Shown here piece after piece: positions 33,059 to 45,685 of a stretch of DNA of 64,000 nucleotides. Each line of letters starts with the position of its first letter. Position 1 is the first letter of the stretch. Where the stretch lies: NCBI GenBank assembly GCA_018057825.1, contig JAGPCY010000004.1:271499-335498 (forward strand). The letters are read 5' to 3'. Below the pieces are notes generated by a model that did no database searches, was not told where the DNA came from, and saw nothing but the letters and a program-made list of their open reading frames with translations. Made by a program: the position numbers and the translations under genes. The DNA comes from Kofleriaceae bacterium (lineage in GTDB: Bacteria > Myxococcota_A > Polyangia > Haliangiales > Haliangiaceae).

Positions 33059-33080
33059 GCCGTCGGGCCGAGCCGGACCG

Positions 33081-33136
33081 GTTCCATCGCTCCTGTTCCA
33101 TCGCTCCTGTTCCATCGCTCCTGTTCCATCGCTCCT
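33081..33136. repeat. Four perfect tandem copies of a 14-bp unit between ccmE and ccmF
   Basis: GTTCCATCGCTCCT repeated exactly four times (33081, 33095, 33109, 33123). The interval between ccmE and the ccmF-ccmH gene (33059-33285) contains nothing else I can name. Confidence 0.95.
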
Positions 33137-33285
33137 GGCCCCCGCCAGGGTTCTAGAGCCTGCTACCCTCCCTGGGCGCCAGCCGGCGCCTGCGGTTCGC
33201 CACCGCTCGGCGGGTCATCCTACCCGCGACGCGAGACCCGAAACGATCCCGCGCCGTCGCCGCCAGGCGACTGACGAGAGCCCCC

Positions 33286-35980
<2,695 letters not shown>

Positions 35981-35988
<8 letters not shown>

Positions 35989-36802
35989 GGCGGCCGCACC
36001 TCCGACGGCGCGGGTGGTCGACGACCAGGCCCGGCGCCGGGCTCGCGTGGGCTGGATCGTGGCCCTGGCGATGATCCCGCCGGGCCTGTTCTTGATCGGC
36101 CACGCCAACCGCTGGCACCTGACCTCGCCGGTGATCGTCTTGGGCCTGGCCTGGGTGGCGCTGATCGGCGCCGGCTACACCCTGGTGCGGGCGGCCAACG
36201 CCGCCGTCGATCCCATCGCGGACGACTGGTTCGTCGCCACCGGCTCCCGCGACGAGCTCGAGCGCGAGAAGCGCAACCTCATCCGGGCCATCAAGGACGT
36301 CGAGTTCGATCGCGACACCGGCAAGGTCACCGCGGCCGACGCCGACCAGCAGATCGCGATGTATCGGGCCCGGGCCATCGAGGTCATCAAGGCCATCGAC
36401 GCCAGCGTGGCGTCGACTCCGCGCGAGCGAGTGCTGGCCGAGCTGGCTGCCCGGGTGGCGCTGGCTCGTACCGCGGACAAGGCCGGCAAGAAGGCCAAGA
36501 CCGCCAAGGCGAGCAAGCCCGGCAAGCCCGCCGTGACCGAGAAGGCCGCTGCGCCGGTCGAGGTCGCGCGCGCCGCGGCGCCCGACGCTGGGCTGGCGGA
36601 GGACGGCCCGGTCGAGGACGGTCGGGCCGAGGAAGCCGGCGACGAGGCCGCGCCGGCCGACGCGTCCGCGCCCGATCTGACCGACGCGCCCGACGTGCTC
36701 GCCGAGGCTGCGCCGCCGCGCGCCGCGACCGCCGCGACCGCGCCGACCCCGACGCCTCCCACCGCCCCGACCGCCGCTCCGACCGAGGAGGCTGCGCCGT
36801 GA
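35981..36802 (+). CDS. CcmI-like membrane protein with acidic/proline-rich tail
   Basis: A 273-residue protein. Two membrane helices lie near the N-terminus (VGWIVALAMIPPGLFLIGHA, ~24-43; SPVIVLGLAWVALIGAGYTL, ~49-68). A helix of the type ELEREKRNLIRAIKDVEFDRDTGKVTAADADQQIAMYRARAIEVIKAID follows in pieces, with the 'EFDxxTGKvt..D' signature seen in CcmI/CycH-type cytochrome c assembly proteins and in related bacterial membrane proteins. The C-terminal ~110 residues are Ala/Pro/Glu-rich and disordered; the TPR part of classical CcmI is missing. ATG 35981 overlaps the ccmF-ccmH stop by eight bases and the stop overlaps the next GTG. CcmI-like role inferred from sequence plus position. Confidence 0.65.
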
Positions 36803-38946
36803 AGTCCGTCTCGATCCTCCTCGCGCTGGCCGTCGGGCTGGCCTTCCCCGCGGCCGCCGCCGCGCAGCCCGCCGCCGCCATGGGGCGGCCGCTCCCCGAC
36901 GCCAGCCTGCGCGACGGCATGGTGGTGATCCGGGTGGTGGACGGCGACGCGTCCAAGCCGGTGACCGGCGCCGACGTCACCCTGGTGATCGCCCGGGCCG
37001 ACGGTCAGGGCCAGCCGATCGAGAAGACCGCCCGCACCGATCCCGAGGGTCGCGCGACCTTCACCGACGTCGAGATGCGGATGATGGTCAAGGCCGTGAC
37101 CCCTGGCGCCGACGGCGCCGAGCTGTCGTCGCCGCCCTTCCCGATGCCCGAGACCGGCGGCATCCGCCTGATGTTGTCCCGGCAGCCGGTGGCCGCCACC
37201 AACGCCGGTGGCCCGCCGATGAACCCGCGGGCCATGAGCGGTCAGGCCCGGCCCGAGGCCAACGATCCCAAGGACGGGATCACGGTGCGGGTCAGCTACG
37301 ACGACTTCGCCGACGCCGCCGATCTGTCGGGGATCAAGGTCGCCTTGGTCGGGTACCGCGCCGACCTGGCGGTGAGCGCGCAGTTCGGCACCACGGATGC
37401 CACCGGCCGGGTCGCCTTCACCGGCCTCGATCGGCGCGGCACGACCTCGTACTTCGCGATGGCCCTCGTGCCGCGCGGCGCCGGGCACGATCGCCTGGTC
37501 AGCTTCCCGATGTTCCTGACCGGCGAGGCCGGTCTGCGCCTGATGTTGTCGGGCGAGAAGCGCACGTCGACCGCTCCCCCGGTCGACGATCTGACCAAGC
37601 TCGACGAGCAGCCGGCCGCGGTCGTGCCGGCCGGCGTGGTGCGGGTCCAGGTCGCCGGGGTCCCTGAGGCCGGCACCCCGGTCGAGCTGGTCGACGCGGT
37701 CACCGGCATGGTCGTGACCAAGGCCCCGGTCGGCGAGCCCCTGGCCGCGCTCGACTCGGTCCGGGCCTCGGCCGGGCCGGTGATGCCAGACCCGGCGGTC
37801 GCCGCCGGCGCGCTCCTGGTCACGATCACCGATGGCAACGCGCCGCTGGCCAACCGCACGCTCGCGGTCGTCGCCGGCCCGGCGGGCAGCCCGCCGATCC
37901 AGCTCCAGACCGACGCCAACGGGGTCGCCACCCTGACCGGCCTGCCGGTCGGTCCGGTCGACCTCGCGATCGCGGTCGACGCCGACGCCACCGCGCGGGT
38001 CGCGATCACCAAGCCGGCCGAGGGCGCGCGGGTCGCGGTCACGGTCGCCGGCGAGACCCGCGGTGAAGGTGGGGCCCGCATGACCGGGGTCCCCGACGGG
38101 GCCGAGCGCGTGTACTACGTCCGCACGATGATGCGCGGCCAGCCGTACCTGTCGGCGCCGTTCCAGCTCGTGCCCGGCCGTGGCGCCGCGATCACCGTCC
38201 TGGTGATGCCGCGCATCATGTTCCAGTTCAGCCTGACCTCCTGGCTCGACGACGTCTACGTCGGAGTCCGCGGCACCTTCAGCATCCGCAACGCGTCGTG
38301 GGCCCCGTACCAACACGGCGCCTGGGACAAGCCCGAGGAGCTGGTCCTGCCGCTGCCGGCCAAGTTCGTCGGCGCGATCGTCCGCGACGACTTCCAGGAC
38401 CAGGTCGGCATCGACCCGGCCCGCGGCTTCGTGATCCGTCGTCCCCTGCCACCGGGTGGCTTCCAGTTCGTCGGCGCGTTCTCGCTCAAGGTCGACGACG
38501 GCGTCGTGCGCTGGAAGATGCCGCTGCCGCTCGGCGCCTTCGAGAGCGGCCTCGAGTTCCGCCACGCCGGCGAGTCGCGGCTGGTCCTGCCGCGCGACGC
38601 AAAGAACGTAAAGATCGAGGAGATCGACGACAACCGCGGCCGGTTCGCGGTGCTGTCGCCGATCACGATCCTGCCCAAGCAGTCGATGGTGTTCGAGCTC
38701 CGCGACCTGCCGCGCGAGCCGTCGTGGCGGGGCTGGGGCCGCCGGATCGCCGGGGCCCTGGTGCTCCTCGTGCTGGTCGGGGCGACCGCGCTGGCGCTGT
38801 GGCGACCGCGGCGGCCGACCGCGCGCTTCGACGCCCTGCTCGATGAGCTGGCCGCCCTCGAGGCCTCGGGTGACGACCCGGCGCGCCGGGCCAAGCTCAT
38901 GGACGAGCTCGAGACCCTGGCGCGCGACCGCGAGCGCGCGAAGTAG
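36799..38946 (+). CDS. Unknown exported membrane protein with Ig-like repeats, inside the ccm operon
   Basis: A 715-residue protein with a Sec signal ([16 protein letters not shown]). Several beta-sandwich modules with the carboxypeptidase-regulatory/CNA-B pattern follow: [20 protein letters not shown] with [24 protein letters not shown] with [33 protein letters not shown] with [14 protein letters not shown] further beta-rich region (~430-630) and one C-terminal membrane helix ([18 protein letters not shown]) lead into a cytosolic helical tail. No catalytic motif is visible. It is locked into the ccm operon by GTGA overlap upstream and five bases to ccmA downstream, so a role in apocytochrome handling or heme delivery is plausible, but inferred only from position. 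Confidence 0.7.
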   Translation: MKSVSILLALAVGLAFPAAAAAQPAAAMGRPLPDASLRDGMVVIRVVDGDASKPVTGADVTLVIARADGQGQPIEKTARTDPEGRATFTDVEMRMMVKAVTPGADGAELSSPPFPMPETGGIRLMLSRQPVAATNAGGPPMNPRAMSGQARPEANDPKDGITVRVSYDDFADAADLSGIKVALVGYRADLAVSAQFGTTDATGRVAFTGLDRRGTTSYFAMALVPRGAGHDRLVSFPMFLTGEAGLRLMLSGEKRTSTAPPVDDLTKLDEQPAAVVPAGVVRVQVAGVPEAGTPVELVDAVTGMVVTKAPVGEPLAALDSVRASAGPVMPDPAVAAGALLVTITDGNAPLANRTLAVVAGPAGSPPIQLQTDANGVATLTGLPVGPVDLAIAVDADATARVAITKPAEGARVAVTVAGETRGEGGARMTGVPDGAERVYYVRTMMRGQPYLSAPFQLVPGRGAAITVLVMPRIMFQFSLTSWLDDVYVGVRGTFSIRNASWAPYQHGAWDKPEELVLPLPAKFVGAIVRDDFQDQVGIDPARGFVIRRPLPPGGFQFVGAFSLKVDDGVVRWKMPLPLGAFESGLEFRHAGESRLVLPRDAKNVKIEEIDDNRGRFAVLSPITILPKQSMVFELRDLPREPSWRGWGRRIAGALVLLVLVGATALALWRPRRPTARFDALLDELAALEASGDDPARRAKLMDELETLARDRERAK

Positions 38947-38951
38947 GCGGC

Positions 38952-39674
38952 GTGGCCGGCATCTCGTCGATCGTCGTCGAGCGGATCGGCAAGCGGTTCG
39001 GCGATCACCGGGCCCTGGCCGGGGTCGACCTGCACCTGCGCGCCGGCTCGGTGTGCGCCCTGCTCGGGCCCAACGGCGCCGGCAAGACCACGCTCCTCGG
39101 GATCCTGTCGACCTTGACCCGGCCGACCGCCGGCACCGTCCGCTACCTCGACGGCGACACCGCGCGGGCGGTCGACGATCGCCTGCGCGCCGACATCGGC
39201 CTTTTGGCCCACGCCTCGCTGTGCTACGGCGAGCTGACCGGCCTGGAGAACCTGACCTTCTTCGCGACCCTGTACGGCGTCGCCGACGGCGCCGCGCGGG
39301 CCGACGCGCTCCTCGACGAGGTCGGCCTCGAGCCGGCCGCCCGGGGCCGCCCGGTCCGCACCTACTCGCGCGGGATGGTCCAGCGCCTGGCCCTGGCCCG
39401 CGCGCTCCTGGCCCGGCCGTCGCTCTTGCTCCTCGACGAGCCCTTCACCGGCCTCGATCGCGGCGGCGCCCTGGCGCTCGGCCGCCGGCTCGGCCAGGCC
39501 AAGGCCGAGGGCGCGATCGTCGTCTGCGTGACCCACGACCTCGAGGCCATCGCCGGGGTCACCGATCACGTCGTGGTCCTGCGCCGCGGCAAGGTCGCGT
39601 GCGACCAGCGCGACCCGGCCGGCTACAGCTACGCCGGTCTGCGCGACCACTACCACCGCCACGCCGACGCGTGA
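38952..39674 (+). CDS. ccmA: Heme-exporter ABC ATP-binding protein CcmA
   Basis: Cytosolic ATPase of the CcmABCD complex that releases holo-CcmE for heme delivery. The 240 residues show Walker [10 protein letters not shown], a Q-loop region, the signature YSRGM (in place of LSGGQ, as often in CcmA), Walker [14 protein letters not shown] and the switch His in CVTHDL. GTG 38952 starts six bases after the previous stop; ccmB starts ten bases after this stop. Identity rests on the ABC motifs plus the ccmB-ccmC neighbours. Confidence 0.92.
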   Translation: MAGISSIVVERIGKRFGDHRALAGVDLHLRAGSVCALLGPNGAGKTTLLGILSTLTRPTAGTVRYLDGDTARAVDDRLRADIGLLAHASLCYGELTGLENLTFFATLYGVADGAARADALLDEVGLEPAARGRPVRTYSRGMVQRLALARALLARPSLLLLDEPFTGLDRGGALALGRRLGQAKAEGAIVVCVTHDLEAIAGVTDHVVVLRRGKVACDQRDPAGYSYAGLRDHYHRHADA

Positions 39675-39683
39675 GCCGACGGG

Positions 39684-40394
39684 TTGCCGGTCGCCGCCGG
39701 CCCGGCGTACAACCGGTCGGTGCAGTTCGCCCGCCTGGTCTTCGCGGTCGCCGGCAAGGACCTGCGGGTCGAGCTCCGCAGCCGCGAGATCGTCTACACG
39801 ATGGGCCTGTTCGCCGCGGTGATCGTCGTGGTGTTCTCCTTCGCCTTCGTCCGCAACCAGGCGGCCCTGATCGAGGCGGTGCCCGGCGTGGCGTGGGCCG
39901 CGGTGGTGTTCGCCGGCACGATCGGCCTGGGCCGGGCCTTCGATCGCGAGCGCGAGGGCGACACGATGCGGGCCTTGCTCCTGGCCCCGGCGCCGCGCCT
40001 GGCGGTGTTCGCCGGCAAGGCCATCGCGGTCGCGCTCCTGGTGTTCGCCGTCGAGGCCGTGGCCCTGCCGCTGTGCCTCCTGTTCTTCAACGTCGATCTC
40101 GGCGCCGCGGTCGGCCACCTGGCCCTGGTCCTGGTCCTCGGCGGCATCGGCTTCGCGGTCGTCGGCACGGTGTTCGCCGCCATGCTGTTGCGGACCCAGG
40201 CTCGCGACGTGTTGCTGCCGGTCGTCCTGTACCCCATCTTGGTGCCCATGATCATGGCCGGCACCAAGGCCACCGCGGCGCTCTTGTCCGGCAACACCGG
40301 CGACGCCTGGTTCTGGACCAAGTTCCTCGGCGCCTACGACGTCGCGTTCATCCTGGTCGCGACCTGGAGCTTCGAGGCCCTGGTGATCGAGTGA
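39684..40394 (+). CDS. ccmB: Heme-exporter permease CcmB
   Basis: Six-helix inner-membrane partner of CcmA. The 236 residues carry the CcmB pattern VAGKDLRVELRSREIVYTM at the N-terminus, FVRNQAA, the GTIGLGRAFDREREGDTMRALLLAP loop (read in pieces), and the conserved LLPVVLYPILVPMIM near the end. Start TTG 39684; GTG 39720 just before the conserved part is an alternative. It lies between ccmA and ccmC with spacings of ten and seven bases. Confidence 0.92.
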   Translation: MPVAAGPAYNRSVQFARLVFAVAGKDLRVELRSREIVYTMGLFAAVIVVVFSFAFVRNQAALIEAVPGVAWAAVVFAGTIGLGRAFDREREGDTMRALLLAPAPRLAVFAGKAIAVALLVFAVEAVALPLCLLFFNVDLGAAVGHLALVLVLGGIGFAVVGTVFAAMLLRTQARDVLLPVVLYPILVPMIMAGTKATAALLSGNTGDAWFWTKFLGAYDVAFILVATWSFEALVIE

Positions 40395-40401
40395 GGTCCC
40401 G

Positions 40402-41097
40402 ATGAAACGCCTGCTCGTCCCGCTCCTGGCGCTGGTCGCGGCCGCCCTCCTGGCCCTGACCCTCCACAAGATCTTCTACGGCACGCCCCTCGAGCGCGAG
40501 CTCAACTTCAACCAGAAGATCTTCTACTGGCACGTCCCCAACTGGTTCGTCCTCTTCGGGATGGTCTTCGTGTGCGGCATCGCCTCGGTCGGCTACCTCG
40601 TCAAGCGCGACCCGCGGTGGGACGACGTCGCGTGGGCGGCCGGCGAGCTGGCGGTGGTGTTCGGCGCGATCGGCCTGGTCACCGGATCGATCTGGGGCAA
40701 GGCGGCCTGGGGCCACTGGTGGAAGTGGGAGCTGCGCCTCACGACCTCGCTCATCCTGTGGCTGACGATGCTCGGCTACGCGATGGTGCGGCGGTTCGCC
40801 GGCGCCGGCAGCGAGCGCCTGGCCGCCGGCCTGGCGGTATTCGGCGTGGTCAACGTCCCGCTGGTGTACTTCGCGGTCAAGCTGGCCGACTCCCTCGGCC
40901 AGGCCAGCTCGCACCCCAAGGCCCAGGTGGTCAGCTCGCTGACCTCGTCGATGAAGCACACGTTCCAGCTCTCGGCCCTGGCCTTCATCGCCCTGGCGGT
41001 CGCGCTCCTCCTGGTGCGCGTCGACGCCATCCGCGCCACCCGCCGCCTGCGCGACGTGCGCGAGCGGGCCCTCGACGCCGGGATCCTCGAGCCATGA
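40402..41097 (+). CDS. ccmC: Heme-handling protein CcmC
   Basis: Six-helix inner-membrane protein of the HemeHandling (WWD) family that attaches heme to CcmE. The 231 residues have the first periplasmic His in FYWHVPN, the tryptophan-rich WGKAAWGHWWKWELRLT loop (the family usually has WD at the end; here it is WE) and the second axial-type His in SMKHTFQ. ATG 40402 is preceded by GAGG. The stop overlaps the ATG of the following gene (ATGA). Confidence 0.92.
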   Translation: MKRLLVPLLALVAAALLALTLHKIFYGTPLERELNFNQKIFYWHVPNWFVLFGMVFVCGIASVGYLVKRDPRWDDVAWAAGELAVVFGAIGLVTGSIWGKAAWGHWWKWELRLTTSLILWLTMLGYAMVRRFAGAGSERLAAGLAVFGVVNVPLVYFAVKLADSLGQASSHPKAQVVSSLTSSMKHTFQLSALAFIALAVALLLVRVDAIRATRRLRDVRERALDAGILEP

Positions 41098-41756
41098 GTC
41101 GCCCCCGAAGGAGCCGTCCGATGCGCATCCTCGTCGTCCTGTTCGCCGTCGCCCTCGCGCCCCTCGTCGCCTCGGCCCAGCCGGCCCCGACCGCGGGCTC
41201 GGCGGCGCCCGCCCCAGTCGCGGCCCCGCAGGCCGATCCTCCGCCCGCCGCGGCGCCGCCCGGCGATCCCGCGCCGGCCGCCGACATGCCACCGCCCCCG
41301 ACGCCCGCGCCGGTCATGACACCGCCGCCCGCGCCCGCGGTCGCGCCGCTGTGCCGCCTGGCCGAGCAGCCCGAGCAACCCGCGGCGGGCTCGGCCACCA
41401 AGAAGGTGTCGTACCACTCGCCGATGCGGCAGGTGTGCGAGGACGAGCTGTCCAAGGACGACGACTGGTGGTTCAACCTGCAGGCGCGCTTGCGCCGCAA
41501 CATCCACGAGCAGGCGTTCCGCGAGGTCCAGACCAACAACCGCCACGTCGTCGCCGCCTACGGCGCGATGTGGCTCATCGCGATCGGCTTCGTCGTGCTG
41601 ATGTGGATGCGGCAGCAGGCCTTGAAGGGCGAGATCGCGCGCCTCGCGGCCGAGCTGGCGCGCCTCGAGGCCGAGGACCAGGAGCGCGCCCGCAAGGCCG
41701 AGGAGGCCAAGCGCGCGGCCGGCACGCCGAGCGGCGGCGGTGAGGGCGCGTCGTGA
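41094..41756 (+). CDS. CcmD-like protein with long exported Pro/Ala-rich N-terminus
   Basis: A 220-residue protein. A signal sequence (MRILVVLFAVALAPLVASAQ) is followed by ~60 residues of Pro/Ala-rich linker, a short Cys-containing region (LCRLAEQPEQP and RQVCEDELSKDD) and then HVVAAYGAMWLIAIGFVVLMW with the Ala/Leu/Glu coiled coil LARLEAED. The last part matches the CcmD/CcmD_alt signature (VVAAY..xWL...., membrane helix, then a charged coiled coil). CcmD normally has only ~60 residues and links CcmABC to CcmE. ATG 41094 overlaps the ccmC stop; ATG 41121 is also possible. The extension is unusual. Confidence 0.7.
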   Translation: MSRPRRSRPMRILVVLFAVALAPLVASAQPAPTAGSAAPAPVAAPQADPPPAAAPPGDPAPAADMPPPPTPAPVMTPPPAPAVAPLCRLAEQPEQPAAGSATKKVSYHSPMRQVCEDELSKDDDWWFNLQARLRRNIHEQAFREVQTNNRHVVAAYGAMWLIAIGFVVLMWMRQQALKGEIARLAAELARLEAEDQERARKAEEAKRAAGTPSGGGEGAS

Positions 41757-41926
41757 CCTTCGGCCACATCTTCTTCATCCCGATGACGCTCATGGTCGGG
41801 GCGCTCGTCGGCTTCATCCTCGGCGCTCGCGCCGCCCGCAACGCCGCCGACGCCCAGGCCCGCCGCGACGCCGAGCGCGAGGCGGCGCGCGCCGCCCGCG
41901 CCGCGCGCCGATCGTCAGGCGAGTAG
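41753..41926 (+). CDS. Small single-helix membrane protein at the end of the ccm operon
   Basis: A 57-residue protein from GTG 41753, reading VTFGHIFFIPMTLMVGALVG FILGARAARNAAD and so on (one helix, ~residues 5-26, then an Ala/Arg/Glu-rich amphipathic tail). GTG overlaps the stop of the CcmD-like gene (GTGA), and the TAG at 41924 overlaps the convergent kinase gene by 12 bases. Short length and position are CcmD-like, but its upstream neighbour fits CcmD better; function open. Confidence 0.65.
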   Translation: MTFGHIFFIPMTLMVGALVGFILGARAARNAADAQARRDAEREAARAARAARRSSGE

Positions 41927-42673
41927 CGCGCACGCCGCGGCGACCTCGACGGCGGTCGGGCGATCGTCGGGCGCGGGCGCCAGCATGGCCGCGACCAGCG
42001 GCGCGAGGGCCGGGTCGGCCAGCGTCGGCGGCGTGGACTCGATCACCGCGGCCATCGACAGGTAGCTCGGGCCGCGGTGGTAGAGCCGGGCGCCGGTCGA
42101 CAGCTCCCAGGCGATGACCCCGAGGGCGAACACGTCGATCGCCGCGGTCCAGACCTGGCCGCGGATCTGCTCGGGCGCCATGTAGGCCGCGGTGCCGCGG
42201 GTCGGTCCACCGTCGCCGACGCGGCGCGCGACCCCGAGGTCGCACAGGACCGGCCCCTCGGGCCCGTCGAGGAGGTTGCCCGGCACGACGTCGCCGTGGA
42301 CCCAGCCCTGGGCATGGAGGTGCGCGGCGCCGGCGGCCGCGCCGGCGATCAGGCCGGCCACGACCGCGGTCGGCCACGCGGTGCCCACGCGTCGCCGCAG
42401 GTCATCGCCCGGCACGTAGGTCGAGACCAGGAACGGGCGTGGCCCGTCGCGGTCGGCGTCGAGGCCGCGCACCACGTGAGGGTGCGGCGGGAGCGCGCAG
42501 GTCAACGCGATCTCGGCGGTGAACAGCGCCCGCAGCGCCGGGTCGCGGGCGGCGTGGCTGTGCAGGCGCTTGACCGCGCCGGTCCGGTCGCCGGCCTGGC
42601 CGTGGTGGACCTCGCCGAGCTCGCCGGCCGCGATCAGGCGGCCCAGGATCCAGGCGCCGGCGCGCTCGTCCAT
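41915..42673 (-). CDS. Compact Hanks-type Ser/Thr protein kinase
   Basis: A 252-residue protein that is little more than a kinase domain. It has a loose glycine loop (AAGELGEV, 15-22), Lys35 in AVKRL, HGD (126-128) instead of HRD with VVPGNLL after it, DLG (145-147) instead of DFG, GTAAYMAPEQ and the usual C-lobe (FALGVIAWELSTGARLY). The catalytic Lys, Asp and metal-binding Asp are kept, so it may be active despite the atypical motifs. No membrane helix or sensor domain. A TACCAT box lies ten bases before ATG 42673, overlapping the divergent box of the acyl-CoA dehydrogenase gene. Confidence 0.85.
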   Translation of the reverse strand: MDERAGAWILGRLIAAGELGEVHHGQAGDRTGAVKRLHSHAARDPALRALFTAEIALTCALPPHPHVVRGLDADRDGPRPFLVSTYVPGDDLRRRVGTAWPTAVVAGLIAGAAAGAAHLHAQGWVHGDVVPGNLLDGPEGPVLCDLGVARRVGDGGPTRGTAAYMAPEQIRGQVWTAAIDVFALGVIAWELSTGARLYHRGPSYLSMAAVIESTPPTLADPALAPLVAAMLAPAPDDRPTAVEVAAACALLA

Positions 42674-42683
42674 CGCGGGCCCG

Positions 42684-42693
42684 ATGGTAGCAT
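42684..42693. promoter_or_regulatory. Overlapping divergent -10-like boxes
   Basis: The plus strand has TAGCAT at 42688-42693, six bases before GTG 42700. The minus strand has TACCAT at 42689-42684, ten bases before ATG 42673. They share two base pairs, so both promoters cannot be occupied together. Confidence 0.45.
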
Positions 42694-42699
42694 CCGCCC

Positions 42700-43844
<1,145 letters not shown>

Positions 43845-43848
<4 letters not shown>

Positions 43849-44366
43849 CCAAGGAGGTCACCCCGATCGGCCAGGTCGGAAGCGATCGGGTCGGCTGGAT
43901 CCGCGGCACGCTCATCGGCGACGCGCCGATCGCGGCGCCGTTGTCGGGGCGACCGTGCTGGTACTACAAGATCGTCGTCGAGGTCGGCGAGCCTGACGGC
44001 CGCGACTGGAAGCGCGTCGCCTACGAGGCCCGCGGCCAGTCCTTCGAGATCTCCGACGGCACCGGCGTGGCGCTGGTCGATCCCGAGGGCGCCCAGGTCG
44101 AGGTCGACTACGATCGCTCGGTCGAGGTCGCGCCGGCCACCCGGGTCGTGCAGCCCCTGGCCGAGCTGGTGCGCCGCTTCAAGCTGCCCGACGGACCGGT
44201 GGTGTTCCGCGAGGGCATCCTGGCCACCGGCGAGGTCGTCGCGATCAACGGCCGGCTGCGGCCCGAGGCCGATCCCGAGCCCGGTCGCGGCGCGATCTGG
44301 ATCCGCGTGGCCGGGGCCGGGCGCGAGCGGGTCTTCGTCAGCGAGCGATCGATCGACCGCTGGTAG
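43845..44366 (+). CDS. GIDE-domain-like protein
   Basis: A 173-residue soluble protein. The pattern GWIRGTLIGDAPIAAPLSGRPCWYYKIVVEV, then W...YEARGQSFEISDGTGVALVDPEGA, resembles the GIDE/BAM domain of eukaryotic MULAN-type E3 ligases and their bacterial relatives (a beta-rich domain with a conserved 'SP..g.pc.yY' turn and 'F.i.DgTG.a.VdP'). The RING finger and membrane helices of the eukaryotic proteins are missing. It is coupled to the acyl-CoA dehydrogenase gene by ATGA. Cellular role unknown. Confidence 0.6.
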
Positions 44367-44390
44367 GCGCAGGTCGTCGGCGCTCGGCGG

Positions 44391-45488
44391 TCACCGGCGC
44401 TCGGTGGTCACCAGGCCGGCCGGGCGCTCGGCGTCGAGGTAGCCGCGGGCGTCGGCGTCGTCGGACAGGTAGGCCTGAAAGAACGCGGTGGCGTAGGCCG
44501 CGGTCAGGCCGCGCCCGGTGGCCGTCGGCAGGTACGTGAACGCGCTGTTGTCGGTCTGGCGGGTGCCGGCCCCACAGCCGGCGGCGAAGCCCGCGGTCAG
44601 CCCGGCGAGATCCGACACCGACCAGTGGCCGGCGTCGGCGACCTCGGCCTTCCACGCCGGGCCTGGGGCCATCGCGAAGTTGTCGCGCATGAAGTTGTTG
44701 CCGATCTCGGTGATCGAGTTGTCCTCGACCGCGACCAGAAAGCCCAGGGGCTCGGTCAGCTCGGCCAGGGTCACGCCGGGCACAAGCGGGTTCTGCATCG
44801 GCGCCGCTAGCGCCAGGGCCGCGCCGATCCGCGGATCGTCCTGGGCGACCTTGCCGGCGGTGACCGCGCCGAAGCTGTGGCCGACCACGCCGACCCGGGT
44901 CGGATCGACGATCGCGTGTAGCTCGGCCGGCACGACCCCGTTCAGCGCCGCGTCGAGAGCGAACCGGACATCGCCGACCCGCAGCGCGAGCGTCGTGGTG
45001 TCGATCGGCAGGCCGCTCGGCTGATCCCACAGCGTGTTGCCGACGTGATCGACCGCGATCACGACGAAGCCGTGGCTGGCCAGGCGCTCGGCCACGGTCG
45101 CGGTCGAGAAGCGCGTGCACTCGTGGCAGTGCGACATCGCGATGAGCGGGAAGCTGCCGGCGGCCGGCGCGGCGTCGCGCGCGGCGTGGGCGGTGGCGGT
45201 CGGGCAGGTCGGATCGGCCGCGGCCAGGAGCTCGGTCAAACGGGTCCGGTTGGCGCCGGTCTCGTACTCGACGACCGGGAAGCCGGCGGCGACCGCTGGC
45301 GCGGCCTCGGCGACGGCCGGGTACCAGACCTGGGTCGGCAAGGTCCGGGCGCGGGCGGCGTCGGTCAAGGTCAGGGCCCGCGTGCCCGGCGGGTAGGGGC
45401 CAGCGGCCTCGACCGAGACGTCGAGGGCGGGGTCGTCACCGCAAGCGGCGAGCGCGAGGCACAGCGGGAGCAGGCGGTGGACGATCAT
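44391..45488 (-). CDS. Secreted lipoprotein alpha/beta-hydrolase (PAF-acetylhydrolase-like)
   Basis: A 365-residue lipoprotein with the signal MIVHRLLPLCLALAAC (Cys16). The hydrolase core has LPTQVWYPA, FPLIAMSHCHECTRF, the helix RLASHGFVVIAVDHVGN, the nucleophile GVVGHSFGAVT, and late Asp/His candidates (FLVAVEDNS; DAGHWSV). This is the order seen in platelet-activating-factor acetylhydrolase-like and dienelactone-type lipoprotein hydrolases. The oxyanion-hole region SHCHECTRF replaces the more usual SHGSGGS. ATG 45488 has TACAGT five bases upstream, and the -35 region lies inside a hexamer microsatellite. Confidence 0.78.
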   Translation of the reverse strand: MIVHRLLPLCLALAACGDDPALDVSVEAAGPYPPGTRALTLTDAARARTLPTQVWYPAVAEAAPAVAAGFPVVEYETGANRTRLTELLAAADPTCPTATAHAARDAAPAAGSFPLIAMSHCHECTRFSTATVAERLASHGFVVIAVDHVGNTLWDQPSGLPIDTTTLALRVGDVRFALDAALNGVVPAELHAIVDPTRVGVVGHSFGAVTAGKVAQDDPRIGAALALAAPMQNPLVPGVTLAELTEPLGFLVAVEDNSITEIGNNFMRDNFAMAPGPAWKAEVADAGHWSVSDLAGLTAGFAAGCGAGTRQTDNSAFTYLPTATGRGLTAAYATAFFQAYLSDDADARGYLDAERPAGLVTTERR

Positions 45489-45493
45489 GCCCG

Positions 45494-45499
45494 ACTGTA
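45494..45499 (-). promoter_or_regulatory. TACAGT -10-like box 5 bases before the hydrolase start
   Basis: On the minus strand TACAGT, five bases, then ATG 45488; no Shine-Dalgarno site. The -35 position would fall in the hexamer tract that begins at 45505. Confidence 0.45.
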
Positions 45500-45504
45500 C
45501 TACT

Positions 45505-45650
45505 CGAACCCGAGACCGAGGCCGAGCCGGAGACGAGACCGAGGCCGAGACCGAGGCCGAGACCGAGACCGAGGCCGAGACCGAGACCGAGGCCGAGGCC
45601 GAGACGGAGACCGAGGCCGAGGCCGAGACGGAGGTCGAGGTTGAGGTCGA
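45505..45650. repeat. Third CGAnnC hexamer microsatellite, between divergent promoters
   Basis: About 24 units, mainly CGAGAC and CGAGGC, slightly degenerate at both ends. It fills almost all of the space between the start of the lipoprotein hydrolase (45488, minus) and the kinase (45686, plus). Confidence 0.93.
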
Positions 45651-45685
45651 CGCCCATGGGGGGCCGGCGCGTGCGATGATAGGGC

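Noticed and set aside
45487..45685. Glu-Thr/Glu-Ala repeat protein start upstream of the kinase
   Set aside because: It is the translation of the hexamer tract; the kinase frame is different and starts at 45686.
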